NCBI RefSeq assembly: GCF_003286085.1
Contig: NW_020825708.1
Span: 112,025-176,024 of the forward strand
Source: Drosophila persimilis
Taxonomy: Eukaryota > Arthropoda > Insecta > Diptera > Drosophilidae
Length of the DNA stretch: 64,000 nt
Reading direction: 5' to 3'
Position 1 is the first letter of the stretch, and the number at the start of each line of letters is the position of its first letter. The notes below the pieces were generated by a model that saw only the letters and a program-made list of their open reading frames with translations, did no database searches and was not told the DNA's origin. Below, piece by piece: positions 33,825-45,121 of the stretch. The position numbers were made by a program, and so were the translations under genes.

Positions 33825-36800
33825 CTAAAACCGTCGTGCAGGGGGTATAGGGGGTGATGACATGGCTGGATCGGGATTTGATGGCCTTGGTTTCCATAGT
33901 TGATATTTCTCCCGGAAAATGAAGGCAATGATCAATAAAATTAATATTGCTAGGGTTGCGTAAGCAGCGAGTTGATGGTGCTGCACGGTGGTGAGATGGT
34001 GTGGCAGCTCCTGATGATTGATGGTTGATAGTTGCTGGCGTAGATCATCAAGTTCTTGAAGAAAGTCTGATGTCTGGTTCTTCAGTTGCCACATTGGTGG
34101 CGAGGGTGATGTCTCCGGTGGGCTCACGTCATCAAACCGAGTGTAAGTCGATTTTACTTCGCTGATTGTGGTGCTGAAGGTGCTGATGCTTACTTCAGTA
34201 TTGCGAGCAGTGCAACCAGGGGACATGGAGAGTAGACCAGTTCCTTCCAGTGTTATGGTTGACGGAACTCCGTTGCATACTGCTTGAAGTTTGGTTGTAG
34301 AATGCGTTGCGAAGATCCAATTATTTGGATGCTGAGTTTTTAGCCACACCGTGTCAGCCTTTGTGTGTGTTACCTGACACAGTGTTTCTGTTTTATTGTT
34401 AAACAGTTGAAACTCACAGCGATTGTCCACATTGAAGATCGTCTGATGGTCAAAGCAGATGAACTCCTCGTTGTGTACCTTAAGACAACGTCGGAATTCC
34501 TCTTGGGTAGTGCCCATGAACTGGTCTCGGTGGATGTTCACCGTTATTATGGTGGTTCTGAGGTCAAATAGACTCCAGCTTGTTGAATCCCAAAACGGAA
34601 TTGGGATGATGCTGAAAACTTCGAACTGAGCTGTTGAAACCAGTGGTAGCGTCAGTTTGAAGATGACGTGTTTTGCAGTCGGGGTTCCTTCGGCTCGCAT
34701 GATTCTGTATAGCTGAATCACCTCCTTCGTTGTGACCGGCAGCATTTGATCTTGTGGCAAATGATCCTGTATCTGGTCTAGTTGATCTATTAGTTGCTCG
34801 GGAGACACCAGCGTGGAGCTTATTCTCCGATGATGAATACCGATTAGGACATCAGATATGTCGGACTGCATTCGTTGGAGAGTTCTTGTGAGCAGGGTTA
34901 ATTGTGCTATTAGTCCTAGGTACGCTTGAGTCAGATGATCGCTGTGATATGATCCTCTTTCTCGGTTGATGGTAGCCATATGCTGTTCCAAAATTTTTAG
35001 GCGATTATCAGTTGTTACTTTGTCTTTTCTGACTACGTTTATTGTCGCGTCGATAATTGATGTTTGGTTTTGGAGCAGATGTAGTAGAAAGTCTTCATTG
35101 GTTTTCACTTTCTCAATTACTTGAGTCATCTCTTCTGCGTATTTTGCGTCGAGAACACCAAAAAGGCTGCTTGCTACGTTTCCTATGATGTCCAGCGGCG
35201 ATCTGCGTTTTCGAGAGGTTTTCATTAAAACGCTTCCTGCTTGTAGCTCGTTATGCACATGTTGAAAGTGTTGAACTATGGAGTTACATGCCGGAACATT
35301 TTTTAATTCCGGGCACATGTATCGTAACTCTGAAATTCCAGCAGACATTAGTTGCATATCCTTCCAATATGGGTCCAAGTCATAGTATACGATCATGGTC
35401 CACTCAGACGTTGCTATTCTTGATGTTCCAAGTTTCTCATAGAATATTCCAGGCTTGTTTGCGAATTGTGTTACATTTATTGACTGTGACAATGCTAATG
35501 GAAGCATGAGCAACAGCACCACTAATGTTGACGTTAATGTAGCTGAAATTTTTGTTGTTCGCTGTGTGGGTGGCTCATCAATCTCCGTGGTGTCACTGAT
35601 CATGTTGTGGGAACGTTTGACTGCCACATCTTCTGGAAAGAGCGGCGCTAGACGAGTGATCGGGCGCTTGTATACGCCAGATGCTGTCTTAACGTCAACC
35701 ACTCGTACGTGGTTGTCCTGTCCAGGATATGTCTTAATGATGCGACCCATTGGCCACTTCATTACAGGAAGGTTGTCTTCCTTAACCAAAACTAATAATC
35801 CTTCAGGTACGTTTGGTGAAGCGGTCTTCCATTTATGCCGAGCTTGCAATTCTTGGAGGTATTCTGTAGACCATTGTTTCCAGAATGAATGCTTTAGGCG
35901 CGATACCAATTCCCAGCGCTTGACCAATGTTCTTCCTTGATGATCAGTATTGACGTCAGGAGGCGTTGTTAATGGTTCACCAATCAGGAAGTGTCCTGGG
36001 GTGAGCGCTGTTGTATCAGTGGGATCATTTGACATTGGAGTGATGGGTCGAGAATTGAGAATTGCTTCAATTTCGATTATTACTGTGTTTAATTCTTCAA
36101 ATGTCAATGAGGCTGTGTTGGTGGTTGTTATCAACAGCTTTTTTGCTGATTTTACCGCCGCTTCCCAGAGGCCGCCAAACGATGGAGCCCTGGGAGGAAT
36201 GAATTTAAAATCCACTTGCTTTTTGTTGCAATGATTCGTGATCAGAGCACTTGCCTTTGAGCTGAATATAGAGTCTTCTAATTCTTTAAGCTGATTGTTT
36301 GCACCCACAAAGTTCGTTGCATTGTCGCAATGAATAGTTTGGCACTTCCCACGTCTGCTTAAGAATCGACGCAGGGCGGCCAAGAATGCATCTGTGGTCA
36401 GGTCGCTTACCAGCTCCAGGTGTACTGCCTTTGTGGAAAAGCAGCAGAACACGGCGATGTACGCCTTATCTGGTCTTTTGCCTCGGATCTTATGGTGGAT
36501 CGAGATTGGTCCACAGTAGTCGACGCCTGCATTAAGAAACGGGCGTGCTTGTGTGACTCGTTGTGCTGGGAGATTGCCCATGATTTGGTGCATCAGCTTT
36601 GGCCTAGCTTTGGTGCATCTAACACAGCTGTGGATGATGCTTCTAGCCATTGTCTTGTCATTGATAATCCAATATTGTTGTCTTGCGATTGCCCTTAATG
36701 CTTGAGCACCACAATGCATGTTCTCCTCATGTAGCTCCCGCAAAATCATTTTGACGATTGGGTCATTGTAAGGCAGCAAGACTGGGTGTTTTGCGTTGTA

Positions 36801-37133
36801 TGGAAGTAGAGCTTCTTCAAGTCTACCACCAACTCGGATGAGCTCATCGTCTCCTAGGAAGGGAGATAACGATATGATCGAGCTCTTTTTATCCACAGTC
36901 TTATATCGTTGGAACTGTTTTAGCTCCGCTGTAAACTCGACTTGTTGTATGGTTCGCAGGATTATAGTGCGGGCGTGAGTCAGTTCTTCTGCGCAGAGCG
37001 TCGTGGTGTTCGCTCTGTTGGTTTTGTAGCAGAAGCGTAACATATATGCCACAATGCGTTGCAGCTTGTGAAACGAGTTGCTATGTCTGCAAGTATATAA
37101 TTCATCCCTAAGTGCGCTGGGTGTGATTGGCAA
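33825..37133 (-). CDS. pol-env: BEL-2 pol C-terminus fused to an Env-like protein, 1,102 residues open
   Basis: Residues 1-130 are the linker after RNase H. Residues 136-176 hold an integrase zinc region (HCGAQALRAIARQQYWI, CVRC), 190-365 the integrase core (VDYCGPI, CDNATNFVG, FGGLWEAAVKSAKK), and 410-498 the DUF5641 tail. With no stop the frame runs into an Env-like part: a hydrophobic segment at about 533-550 (LVVLLLMLPLALS), a basic cleavage-type site RKRR at 641-644 followed by SPLDIIGNVASSLFGVLD, coiled-coil-like sequence, and a membrane anchor near 1062-1080. The last part resembles baculovirus-F-type Env proteins of errantiviruses and of the BEL element roo. It is the only long undamaged frame in this element. 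Confidence 0.88.
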   Translation of the reverse strand: MPITPSALRDELYTCRHSNSFHKLQRIVAYMLRFCYKTNRANTTTLCAEELTHARTIILRTIQQVEFTAELKQFQRYKTVDKKSSIISLSPFLGDDELIRVGGRLEEALLPYNAKHPVLLPYNDPIVKMILRELHEENMHCGAQALRAIARQQYWIINDKTMARSIIHSCVRCTKARPKLMHQIMGNLPAQRVTQARPFLNAGVDYCGPISIHHKIRGKRPDKAYIAVFCCFSTKAVHLELVSDLTTDAFLAALRRFLSRRGKCQTIHCDNATNFVGANNQLKELEDSIFSSKASALITNHCNKKQVDFKFIPPRAPSFGGLWEAAVKSAKKLLITTTNTASLTFEELNTVIIEIEAILNSRPITPMSNDPTDTTALTPGHFLIGEPLTTPPDVNTDHQGRTLVKRWELVSRLKHSFWKQWSTEYLQELQARHKWKTASPNVPEGLLVLVKEDNLPVMKWPMGRIIKTYPGQDNHVRVVDVKTASGVYKRPITRLAPLFPEDVAVKRSHNMISDTTEIDEPPTQRTTKISATLTSTLVVLLLMLPLALSQSINVTQFANKPGIFYEKLGTSRIATSEWTMIVYYDLDPYWKDMQLMSAGISELRYMCPELKNVPACNSIVQHFQHVHNELQAGSVLMKTSRKRRSPLDIIGNVASSLFGVLDAKYAEEMTQVIEKVKTNEDFLLHLLQNQTSIIDATINVVRKDKVTTDNRLKILEQHMATINRERGSYHSDHLTQAYLGLIAQLTLLTRTLQRMQSDISDVLIGIHHRRISSTLVSPEQLIDQLDQIQDHLPQDQMLPVTTKEVIQLYRIMRAEGTPTAKHVIFKLTLPLVSTAQFEVFSIIPIPFWDSTSWSLFDLRTTIITVNIHRDQFMGTTQEEFRRCLKVHNEEFICFDHQTIFNVDNRCEFQLFNNKTETLCQVTHTKADTVWLKTQHPNNWIFATHSTTKLQAVCNGVPSTITLEGTGLLSMSPGCTARNTEVSISTFSTTISEVKSTYTRFDDVSPPETSPSPPMWQLKNQTSDFLQELDDLRQQLSTINHQELPHHLTTVQHHQLAAYATLAILILLIIAFIFREKYQLWKPRPSNPDPAMSSPPIPPARRF

Positions 37134-37139
37134 GCTTAC

Positions 37140-39237
37140 ATGTTTAGCTTTTCTCTCAAGATTGCTGGGTTCTATGTTGGGTGCCTTCGTCCAGTTGTCT
37201 CGAGATCCGTGCAGAAATAATGGTCCATATAACCACAGATTGTGATCTGCCAGTCTGCTTGCTGCGATTCCTCTCGACAGGACATCGGCTGGATGACACG
37301 TGACGCCATTGTGACTGGTTTGTTAATGCCTGGATTTTGGCTATTCGATTTACCACAAAGGTACGATGTTGATGTTGATGACGATGCGTTTATCCAGGAT
37401 AACACAACGGTAGAATCACTCCAAAACCATCCTGAAACCGTGTTAATGTCCATGTGCAGATCCTGTCGGACTCGGTTTGTGAGCTCGGCACCGAGGACTG
37501 CAGCACAAAGTTCTAACCGTGGTAGCGATTGTTTGGCTGTCGGCGCCACACGTGATTTCGAACAGAGCAGTCTTACTGACACTTGGTTGTTTTTGTATGT
37601 AGCGCGTACATATACAGCTGCGCCATATGCTCGTTCTGATGCATCTACAAACGTATGGAGTTCTTGGGTAACTGGAATTTTACCATCGTAGATATGCCGG
37701 GGAATTTGCATTTTGTTCAATGTTTGTAAGTCGTCCCGGTATTCTTTCCATTCGATTTGGTGTTGTAATGGTAATTCGTCATCCCAATCCAGTTTGAGCT
37801 CCCAAAGTTGTTGCATGAAGATTTTTGCCTTTACTACCACCGGTGCAAAGAGTCCTAGTGGGTCAAAGATTTGGGCCAGTTCGGAACATACCACCCGTTT
37901 GGTGATGCGTGTAGCCTGGCTTTTCTGTGTTCGTCTACACAATGTATCCTTCTTCGGCATCCAGATGAGACCCAGAGTTTTCACGCTGTAGTGTCTCTCC
38001 TAGTTTTCCATCGGTTACAATATCCTCTTTGGGGATTCCTTGGAGAAGTTGCTCATTGTTGGAGCACCACTTGCGCAATTTGAAACCGGACGGTAGCAAT
38101 ATCTTATTAAGTTCTTGTCGAACATGAATTGCTTCTGGAATCGTGTTTGCTCCAGTTAGACAGTCGTCAACATAGAAATCTGTTTTTAATGTTGTTGATC
38201 CTACTGGTAGTCTGTCTTTGTATTGTATTGCCAAATGATCCAGACGTTGCTAGGAACGGAGCAGCTGTTGTTCCATATGTTACTGTTTTCAGGCGATAGT
38301 ACCTGATCTCTTCGGATGGATTGTTTCTCCAGACTATCATCTGATGGAATTGATCCTCCGGATTCATCCACACTTGCCGGTACATCTTTTCTATGTCCGC
38401 TGTGAATACGTACTTATGAATTCGAAATCGTAGCAGAATGGACATAAGTTCGCTCTGAACGGTGAGTCCAGCCTGCAGAATGTCGTTCAAGGATTTCCCG
38501 CTTGTTGACTTGCATGATGCATCGAATACTCCCCGAAGCTTTGTGGTGGTGCTCTCAGGTTTGAGTACACAATGATCTGGAATGAAGTAGTGCCTTTTGG
38601 GAACTTTTGATGCTGGGACAATCTTCATATGTCCTAGTCGTTCATACTCTTCCATGAAGTCCACATAACTCTTCCAAGTTTCTGTTGAGCTTCGCCGCTC
38701 CAGCGCTAGGAATCTTTTTGTTGCGGTTTCCAAAGACTCCCCCAGGGCTGAAGGGTGTTCGGAAAATGGGAGCTTTACAATAAAACGGCCGTCTGAAGCT
38801 GTCTGAAGATTTTCTATAAAATGAGCTTCACACCGTGCTTCCACTGGAGTGCGTGGTTTGTCTTCCGTCTCTAGATTGTCCAGAGTCCAGAATCTTTCCA
38901 TGAGCTCGTTTACTCCCGTGGCACAAATGGGTGAGGAATTGTGGGCAGATTTGACTTTTCCTGCCACAATCCATCCCAGTTTCGTGTTTTGTAGCAGCGG
39001 GCCTCCTGTCCTTAGCTGCTGTTGATCTGGTAGCAGCAGCGAGTAGTAATGCTCGGCTCCGATTAGCATGTCGATTTTGCCTGGCTTATGGAAGTTTGGA
39101 TCTGCCAGTGAGATCTTGCTTGGTATGTTTAAGCTATCTGAATCGAGTGCCTGAGCGGGTTGATCAGCTATTATCTGTGGTAATACGAAAGCTTCAATTC
39201 TTTGCGTAAAACCATTGTGAAGGGATTTCATGAGCAC
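37140..39237 (-). pseudogene. pol: BEL-2 pol: RT and RNase H, several frame breaks
   Basis: Three successive frames. 39237-38167 carries the region after the protease, the RT start (LRGVFDASCKSTSGKSLNDI, VFTADIEKMYRQVWM) and TVTYGTTAAPFLA. 38234-37935 carries the catalytic FYVDDCLTGAN. 37984-37172 carries SELAQIFDPLGLFAPVVVK, the RNase H part HTFVDASERAYGAAVYVR and LPRLELCAA. Frame is lost near 38210, 37985, 37365 and 37270, and again before the next open frame at 37133. Small indels rather than large deletions cause the breaks. Confidence 0.88.
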
Positions 39238-40976
39238 ATTTACTCGTGCTCTGCTGGTCTTTGATTGACCTCCAATTCCTTCGATCCGTAATGTTGTGTA
39301 ACATTGATGCCATTCGTTCAGAGATCAAGTTTATCTGTGATCCTGAATCTAGCAGTGCTCTGAAATTAGCAACCTGCCCGTTGTTGGCTTCTACTGCCAC
39401 CTTTGCTGTGGCCAAAAGATTGTAACTATTGTTACTTGCTGCACCAACCGTCGGGCCTCTTGATTCTGTAGCTGCGCCTGATGCTGTTTCCAAATGTAGC
39501 ATCGTGTTGTGCTTCTTGTCACACTTGAAGCAGTTTCGACCAGGGCATGCGTTTGTTTTGTGATTTGTTCTAAAACAATTAACGCACATTTTTTGTTTTT
39601 GTACCCAATTTAGTCGTTCTGATGGAGATTTGGAGCGAAATTCTTCGCATCCGTAGAGCCAATGGCTTGCTTTTTTTGCAGAATGTGCATAAGGGTGCTC
39701 GAGTTCTCCCTGTGTTTGCTGATGCACATGTCGTGCCTTTTGGCTCTCTCCTTGATGCTGGTGGCTTCTTACTGGTTCCTAGAACCCGAATTCTTTGCTC
39801 CAAGAACTGAAGCATCGTATCCAGCGCCTGAATGTTCTTTGAGCTTCCCAATGATTGCTCATACAAGGCTTTATTTGTTACATCCAGTTTGTTTCTGATA
39901 ATGGCAATCAATATCGGATCCCATGTAGATATGCCCAATCCCTTTAGTGATGCAAGGGATTCTATGGTTGTTATATATAATTCTTTTAATGACTTTGGAT
40001 CGTCATTAATTGTTTGGTGATTGAGGAAGCGGTTCAGTACCGTGTTCGAAACATCTCTGGGATTGTTGTATGCGTCAACTAGTATTTCCCAAGCGGCTTC
40101 ATAATTTTCTTCCTTTAGATCGATATGTCGAATCAATCTTTCTGCCTCGCCGGTAACGGTGGTTTTAAGATACCACATCTTTTTCACCGTAGGCATGTTG
40201 GTCTCATGCACCATGCATGAGAACAGATCGAAGAACTGGGTCCATTTTAATAGATCCCCATCAAACTTTGGGATGCTGATGCGTGGAAGATGCACGTTAT
40301 CCGTGTTTGGTGTGGCTGATTTTGTCAATGCTCTTTGGACCTTACTTTCCAGTGTTAGGTAGGATTCCATGTCATACCCTCCTTCCACTGGGTCCTCATA
40401 TTCATCATGAATTGTGAAGTGGACTTCCTGTGCTTGAGTCCATAGTGATTTTATCAAATCATTTGATGTGCGTCCATCCGCCTCTGAAAGTTGTTCCAGA
40501 TTGCGTTTAACGGACTCTACTATGGCCTTTTGTCGGCGACATAGTGAAAGCAGTTTGCTGTAATCCTTTGAGGGCTGCTGGATCAGACCGCTTTCTTTGG
40601 GATCTACTGGAGGATTCTCATGCTTTTCTTTAAAGACGATTTGACGTTCCCCACGAGCACTAGTAGTCTGTGATAGCTTATCCAGGCATTCGGTAAAGAT
40701 CGTAATGTGTTGCTTACAGGTTGTACGTACGTCTTCACGGAATTTTACGTATTCATCTGTTTTGTCTGTATCGCGAAGTTTGGAGTCGTTTTTGTTGAAG
40801 CGATTCCACGCATTTTCGAGTGCTGATATTTTGGCTTGAAAATAAGAGGCCGTTTGCTTTCGTTCTTGGGGATCTTTTTTAAAGTTCCGAATGCACCTCG
40901 ATATTTCCTCACCAATCTCTTGTTGCACATTCATTGCCATTGTAGCGGCAGCTTCTGCCTCCATATGTGTATCCAT
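39194..40976 (-). pseudogene. gag: BEL-2 gag and protease, one frame break
   Basis: The start at 40976 (MDTHMEAEAAATMAMNVQQE) opens a helical N-terminus of about 230 residues, followed by the DUF1759 core (LPRISIPKFDGDLLKWTQFF). A frameshift near 39700 splits the first zinc region. The next frame (39727-39194) holds CVNCFRTNHKTNAC and CFKCDKKHN and the aspartic protease site RALLDSGSQINLIS. A further frame change near 39230 leads into pol. Confidence 0.88.
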
Positions 40977-41390
40977 TCTATCTGTTTGTACTTATTACTT
41001 TTTGACCCGTTGGGAGTGTTTTATTTGCTTTGCAGCTGGATACGCTCCGAATCGCAACCGTTGTTGGTCAGAAAGGTAATAGTACAGGTGATGTGTTGGA
41101 TGGAGGGATTTGTGCTGTTTCCAATCTATGGAACGCACGAAAAACAAAATTGATTGCCTCGGTGGTAATCGAATTCTATAGCTGTTTTTCTGTTGGCTGA
41201 TAACCTGAATATGTCAGATTTGCCAAAGTGATACTTATTGGTAGGAGATGCTACCGTAAGTGTATGGCCTGATGCCAAATTTTTATTGAAGATGTCCTGA
41301 TGACTGCTTCAATCTGATGTCCAGATCGAATCCTTTCACTGTAGCTTGTTATACAGTTTGAAAGGATGACCAAGGTCGGGGGTCACCAAA
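40977..41390 (-). other. BEL-2 leader and primer-binding site
   Basis: About 410 bp of non-coding leader between the gag start and the 5' LTR. Read on the minus strand it begins TTTGGTGACCCCCGACCTTGG directly after the LTR, in primer-binding position. Nothing else is recognisable. Confidence 0.7.
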
Positions 41391-41965
41391 TGTTAATGTG
41401 TATGTGTGTGTGTAGGAAGCTGGGTTGCATACGGTACATAAACCGTCTACAGTTTGGTCGTCGCAACTAGAACTTGAACCAGTTGGACTGCGGAGAGGGT
41501 ATCCTACGGTGCGCAAGTGAGGATCTGAAGACACAGCGACAGCCTCTGTTGATTGCGATGGAAGATGAGTGACAGGCAGCTATGGTATGTTTCTGATACT
41601 GACTGTATTGAACAAATGCATTTCCTTATATAGCTAACAGTGGAATTCTTATTCTATGGGAAGGACCGCACAGGCTCCTTGTGAGTGTATTTTTAGATTG
41701 GGTACACTTACTCTGTGCGGGGGTTATATTTCAGTGTATTTACTTAGGTACTTGGCAGCAATAAAATAGATAGTTTATTGCTTGATCCCTTTTGGTGGGT
41801 TCGAGTTTACAAGTGCTATTGTCTATTCTTAGTTGCTTATGTATTTTTCGTGTCGTCATATTCAGTTACATGAAATGACATGAACAATTTTATTTATGAG
41901 TATTTGTGTATGAGATTGAACTGTATATTCCTAATATTCATTAAATACATGTCTGTGGCTGAACA
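41391..41965 (-). repeat. BEL-2 5' LTR (right end)
   Basis: It matches 33202-33779 in order and termini, 575 bp, and is followed on the plus strand by the target duplicate ACAAC. Confidence 0.93.
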
Positions 41966-41970
41966 ACAAC

Positions 41971-42189
41971 CAAGGCTGTATTAGCATTGCAAATAATCCC
42001 TCATGTCATAAAAGAGCAAAGCATATTGATATAAAATATCATTTTTCAAGAGAACAGATAGAAACTAATGAGGTTTCTCTTGAGTATATTAATATAGACA
42101 ACCAACTTGCTGACATCTTCACGAAGCCACTACCTGATGGAAGATTTGCGGAACTGCGGAACATATTAGGACTACTACAAGAAGAATGA
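41971..42189 (+). pseudogene. pol: Copia-like RNase H end (left copy, beyond BEL-2)
   Basis: Continues the interrupted frame: QGCISIANNPSCHKRAKHID ... NQLADIFTKPLPDGRFAELR, the last motif of copia RNase H, ending in a stop at 42189. Then follow a 3' non-coding region of about 340 bp and a polypurine tract (GAGGGGGGCG) right before the LTR. Confidence 0.92.
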
Positions 42190-42527
42190 TTCCAATTTAA
42201 TGAAAACATGAACATGAAGCTTTATTAACGAATTTATTACATTAATTCATATTTAATTTCTTTTTTGATTTGAACCAAAAGAACCAATGAATTGTTAAAG
42301 TAATTTAATTTTATGTTAATCTAATTTTAAAGTGATCTGATCGGGTTTTTCTGGGTTTTCCCCGTATCCTTAGAGCAAATGCTAGATCACATAACACTTC
42401 CCAGAATGCACACCAACCACATTAGAATAACAATTGAATGTTACCTTTTTGATTTAATGATGAAAACTTTTTTTTATATTTTTTATTTTTATGATTTTGA
42501 TAATTAATGTTATTTTTGAGGGGGGCG

Positions 42528-42776
42528 TGTTGGAATACGCCTATTCCCACATTGAAATAATAATATTAAATAATATTATCGATATGTTAGGTATTATTAT
42601 TATGAGTTAGTCTGGTCACACTTGAAGTGTCGACTCTCTCTCTTCTTTTGTGATCTCAAGTGTGTGGACCGGTGTTGCAGCAAAAAGTAATCAAGAAATA
42701 CATAAATAATCTTTAAAGAAAAACATAACTTGGTACTGTCTTCCGTTTACTAATTGTCATAGCAAGTCTACCAATA
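42528..42776 (+). repeat. Shared copia-like LTR between the two tandem copies
   Basis: 249 bp, TGTTGGAATACGCC ... AGTCTACCAATA. The upstream polypurine tract makes it the 3' LTR of the left copy. The sequence after it, GGTTATGGGGCCAGTCCACGCC (42777), is a copia-type primer-binding site matching the anticodon-arm region of initiator tRNA-Met, so it is also the 5' LTR of the right copy. Confidence 0.93.
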
Positions 42777-42897
42777 GGTTATGGGGCCAGTCCACGCCAA
42801 TTTAAATAAATTAAATTAATAACAAATAGTTGTGAAATTAGTTCCGCGTGCGTTCTTGTGTAGTTTTTTTTTGTAGTGTGTGTGTGTATAATAGAAA

Positions 42898-44031
42898 ATG
42901 GAAAGAAATAAGCAACATATTAAGCCTTTTTGTTGCGAGAAATATTCTATATGGAAATTTAGAATCAGAGCTTTGTTTGCTGAATTAGAGGTGCTCCAAG
43001 TAGTCGATAACATAATGCCTAACGAAGTAGATGATAATTGGAAAAAGGCAGAGCGATGTGCGAAGAGCATTTTAATTCAATATTTAGGCGACGCATTTCT
43101 AAACTTCGCGGCAGGCGACATTTCGGCACGTGATATTCTGAAGAATTTAGACGCCATATATGAGCGTAGAAGCCTTGCGTCGCAATTAGCTGCACGTAAA
43201 CGTTTAATAACACTCAAACTCTCAAGTGAAATGACACTTTCGAGTCATTTTGTTATTTTTGATGAAACAGTGAGTGAGTTGTTAGGGGCGCGCGCTAAAA
43301 TGGATGAGATGGACAAAGTGGCACATTTGCTGCAGACTCTACCTTCAACCTATAATGGTGTCATCACGGCAATCGAAACTTTGTCAGATGAAACTCTATC
43401 ATTAGCGTTTGTAAAAAATAAATTGTTCGACTACGAGACCAAATTAAGAAATGAAAGTACTGATACAAGTAGTAAAGTCATGAAGGCAGTTGTAAGAAAT
43501 AATAACAATTTTAATAATCGTAAAACGTTTGGATCTAGAAACACACGGCAAAAGATATTATTTAAGGGAAAAGCTAGAAGTAATATTAAATGCCATCACT
43601 GTGGCAAAGAAGGGCACATGAAAAAAGACTGTTACCAGTTTATAAGGTTAAATCAAAACAAAGAAAATTATAAACATAATAAACAAGCTCAGCTTGCAGC
43701 ATCGGGCCACGGGTTCGCATTTATGATGCGGAAAATGAAAAAGAGTGATCAAATAAATAATGAACTCGGTTTTATACTCGATTCTGGTGCAACGGATCAT
43801 TTGATCAATGATGACTCGCTGTACGCCGATTGCATCGAATTGGAGCAGCCAATTAAAATCGCTGTGGCAAAAGAAGGCGAGTTTTTATATGCCACTAAGC
43901 GTGGAATTGTGCGGCTGCACAATGGACACAATATCACACTGGAGGATGTGCTCTACTGCAAGGAGGCAGCAGGAAACCTCATGTCTGTCAAGCGTCTGCA
44001 ACATATGCGTCTCCATATCAAACGAGGGGGA
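42898..44031 (+). pseudogene. gag: Copia-like gag and protease (right copy), cut by DINE
   Basis: The ATG at 42898 opens a copia gag: CEKYSIWKFRIRALFAELEV, then about 200 residues of capsid-like sequence, a zinc knuckle CHHCGKEGHMKKDC near 43592, and the aspartic protease active site FILDSGATDHLIND near 43780. The frame is open until the DINE enters after LHIK at 44031. Gag, protease and integrase are normally one polyprotein, so the interruption is inactivating although this part looks undamaged. Confidence 0.93.
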
Positions 44032-45121
44032 ACGTTGTGAGTTGCTGCGGACACCGCAACTCTACAGTTATACCCGATACTAAATCAGTATGGCTCTCCT
44101 CCGGCAGACGCCGCTAATATTAAACGACACGACAAAGAGTGCGTGCGAGAGAGACAGAAAATCAGTCTGAGCGTGACGTCGGGCGCTGCGTAGCCAGTGC
44201 AAATTGATTTCTTGCTTTTGGCTACAAAAATGATCCGATCTGATCCAGATTCAGCAAGCTGATAGATATGGTCGCATTCTATGATTCTGCGTTTTTAGGT
44301 TTCTCGAATCTGCAATATTGTGCATGCAACAGATTTTCGTCCTTTGTGTGGGCGGTAGGGGGTAGGGCGAAAATCTGAGATATACGTTTTAAAGTGAGAT
44401 CTAACAAAAGTGCGGATACCAAATTTGGTTACTCTAGCCTTAATAGTCTCTGAGATTTGTGGATGCCCCAGATTTTAGTCCTTTGCGGGGGCGGAAGGGG
44501 GTGTGGCGAAATTTGGACACGAAACGGTCCGATATCACAGGAGTGTGGATACCAAATTTGGTTGCTCTGGCTCTTATAGGTTCTGAGATCCTTGAACTCA
44601 TATTTTGCAATTGGCAAAACCGACCATGAAACCTGTGTGTTAGAGTGAGACAGAGCGAGAAATAGTGAAATTGTTTTCGTGATTCTGGCTGTAATAATTA
44701 TACGATCTGGTTCAGATTTTGCACTCTAGAAGACATAGGTATCTTCTACGATTCTGCGTTTTTAGTTTTCTCGTATCGTCGAAATTGTGGATGCCACAGA
44801 TTTTCGCCCTTTGTGGGGGCGGAAGTGGGCGGTGCAAAGTTTTGAAATATTTTTGGAGCAGTGACATATCACAGAAGTCTAGATCCAAAACATCGTTGCT
44901 CTACCTCTTATAGTCTTTGAGCATTAGGCGCTGAAGGGGACGGACAGACGGACAGACGGACGGACGGACAGACAGACAGGGCTCAATCGACTCGGCTATT
45001 GAAGCTGATCAAAAATATATATACTTTATAGGGTCGGAAACGATTCCTTCTGGACGTTACACACATCCACTTTTACCACATATCTAATATACCCCAATAC
45101 TCATTTTGAGTATCGGGTATA
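44032..45121 (+). mobile_element. DINE-1 inserted in copia gag-pol (right copy)
   Basis: Full-ended 1,090-bp copy (ACGAGGGGG ... CGGGTATA) with GA-rich tracts and a GGAC/GACA tract near 44940-44980. Its right flank is the same as that of the DINE at 29498, showing that both copia copies descend from one that already carried this insertion. Confidence 0.94.

Larger units (their letters stand above)
33202..41965 (-). mobile_element. BEL-2: Env-bearing BEL/Pao element inserted in copia
   Basis: Complete 8.76-kb element on the minus strand with LTRs of 578 bp (33202-33779) and 575 bp (41391-41965). The 5-bp target duplication ACAAC (33197-33201 and 41966-41970) is perfect, and the empty site GAAGACAACCAAGG is seen at about 54858. 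Order on the minus strand: LTR, primer-binding site (TTTGGTGACCCCCGACC), leader, gag, protease, RT, RNase H, integrase, Env, LTR. Pol has several frame breaks. Confidence 0.95.
29499..42776 (+). mobile_element. Copia-like element, left copy (5' part missing, two insertions)
   Basis: It begins in the middle of the gag-protease/integrase region, right after a DINE, and ends with an LTR at 42528-42776 that also serves as the 5' LTR of the right copy. It is interrupted by a DINE (31329-32443) and by an Env-bearing BEL element (33202-41965). The pol order is copia type (integrase before RT). Confidence 0.92.

Noticed and set aside
35288-37991. Plus-strand open frames across BEL-2
   Set aside because: They are shadows of the minus-strand pol-env and RNase H frames, which have clear domains.
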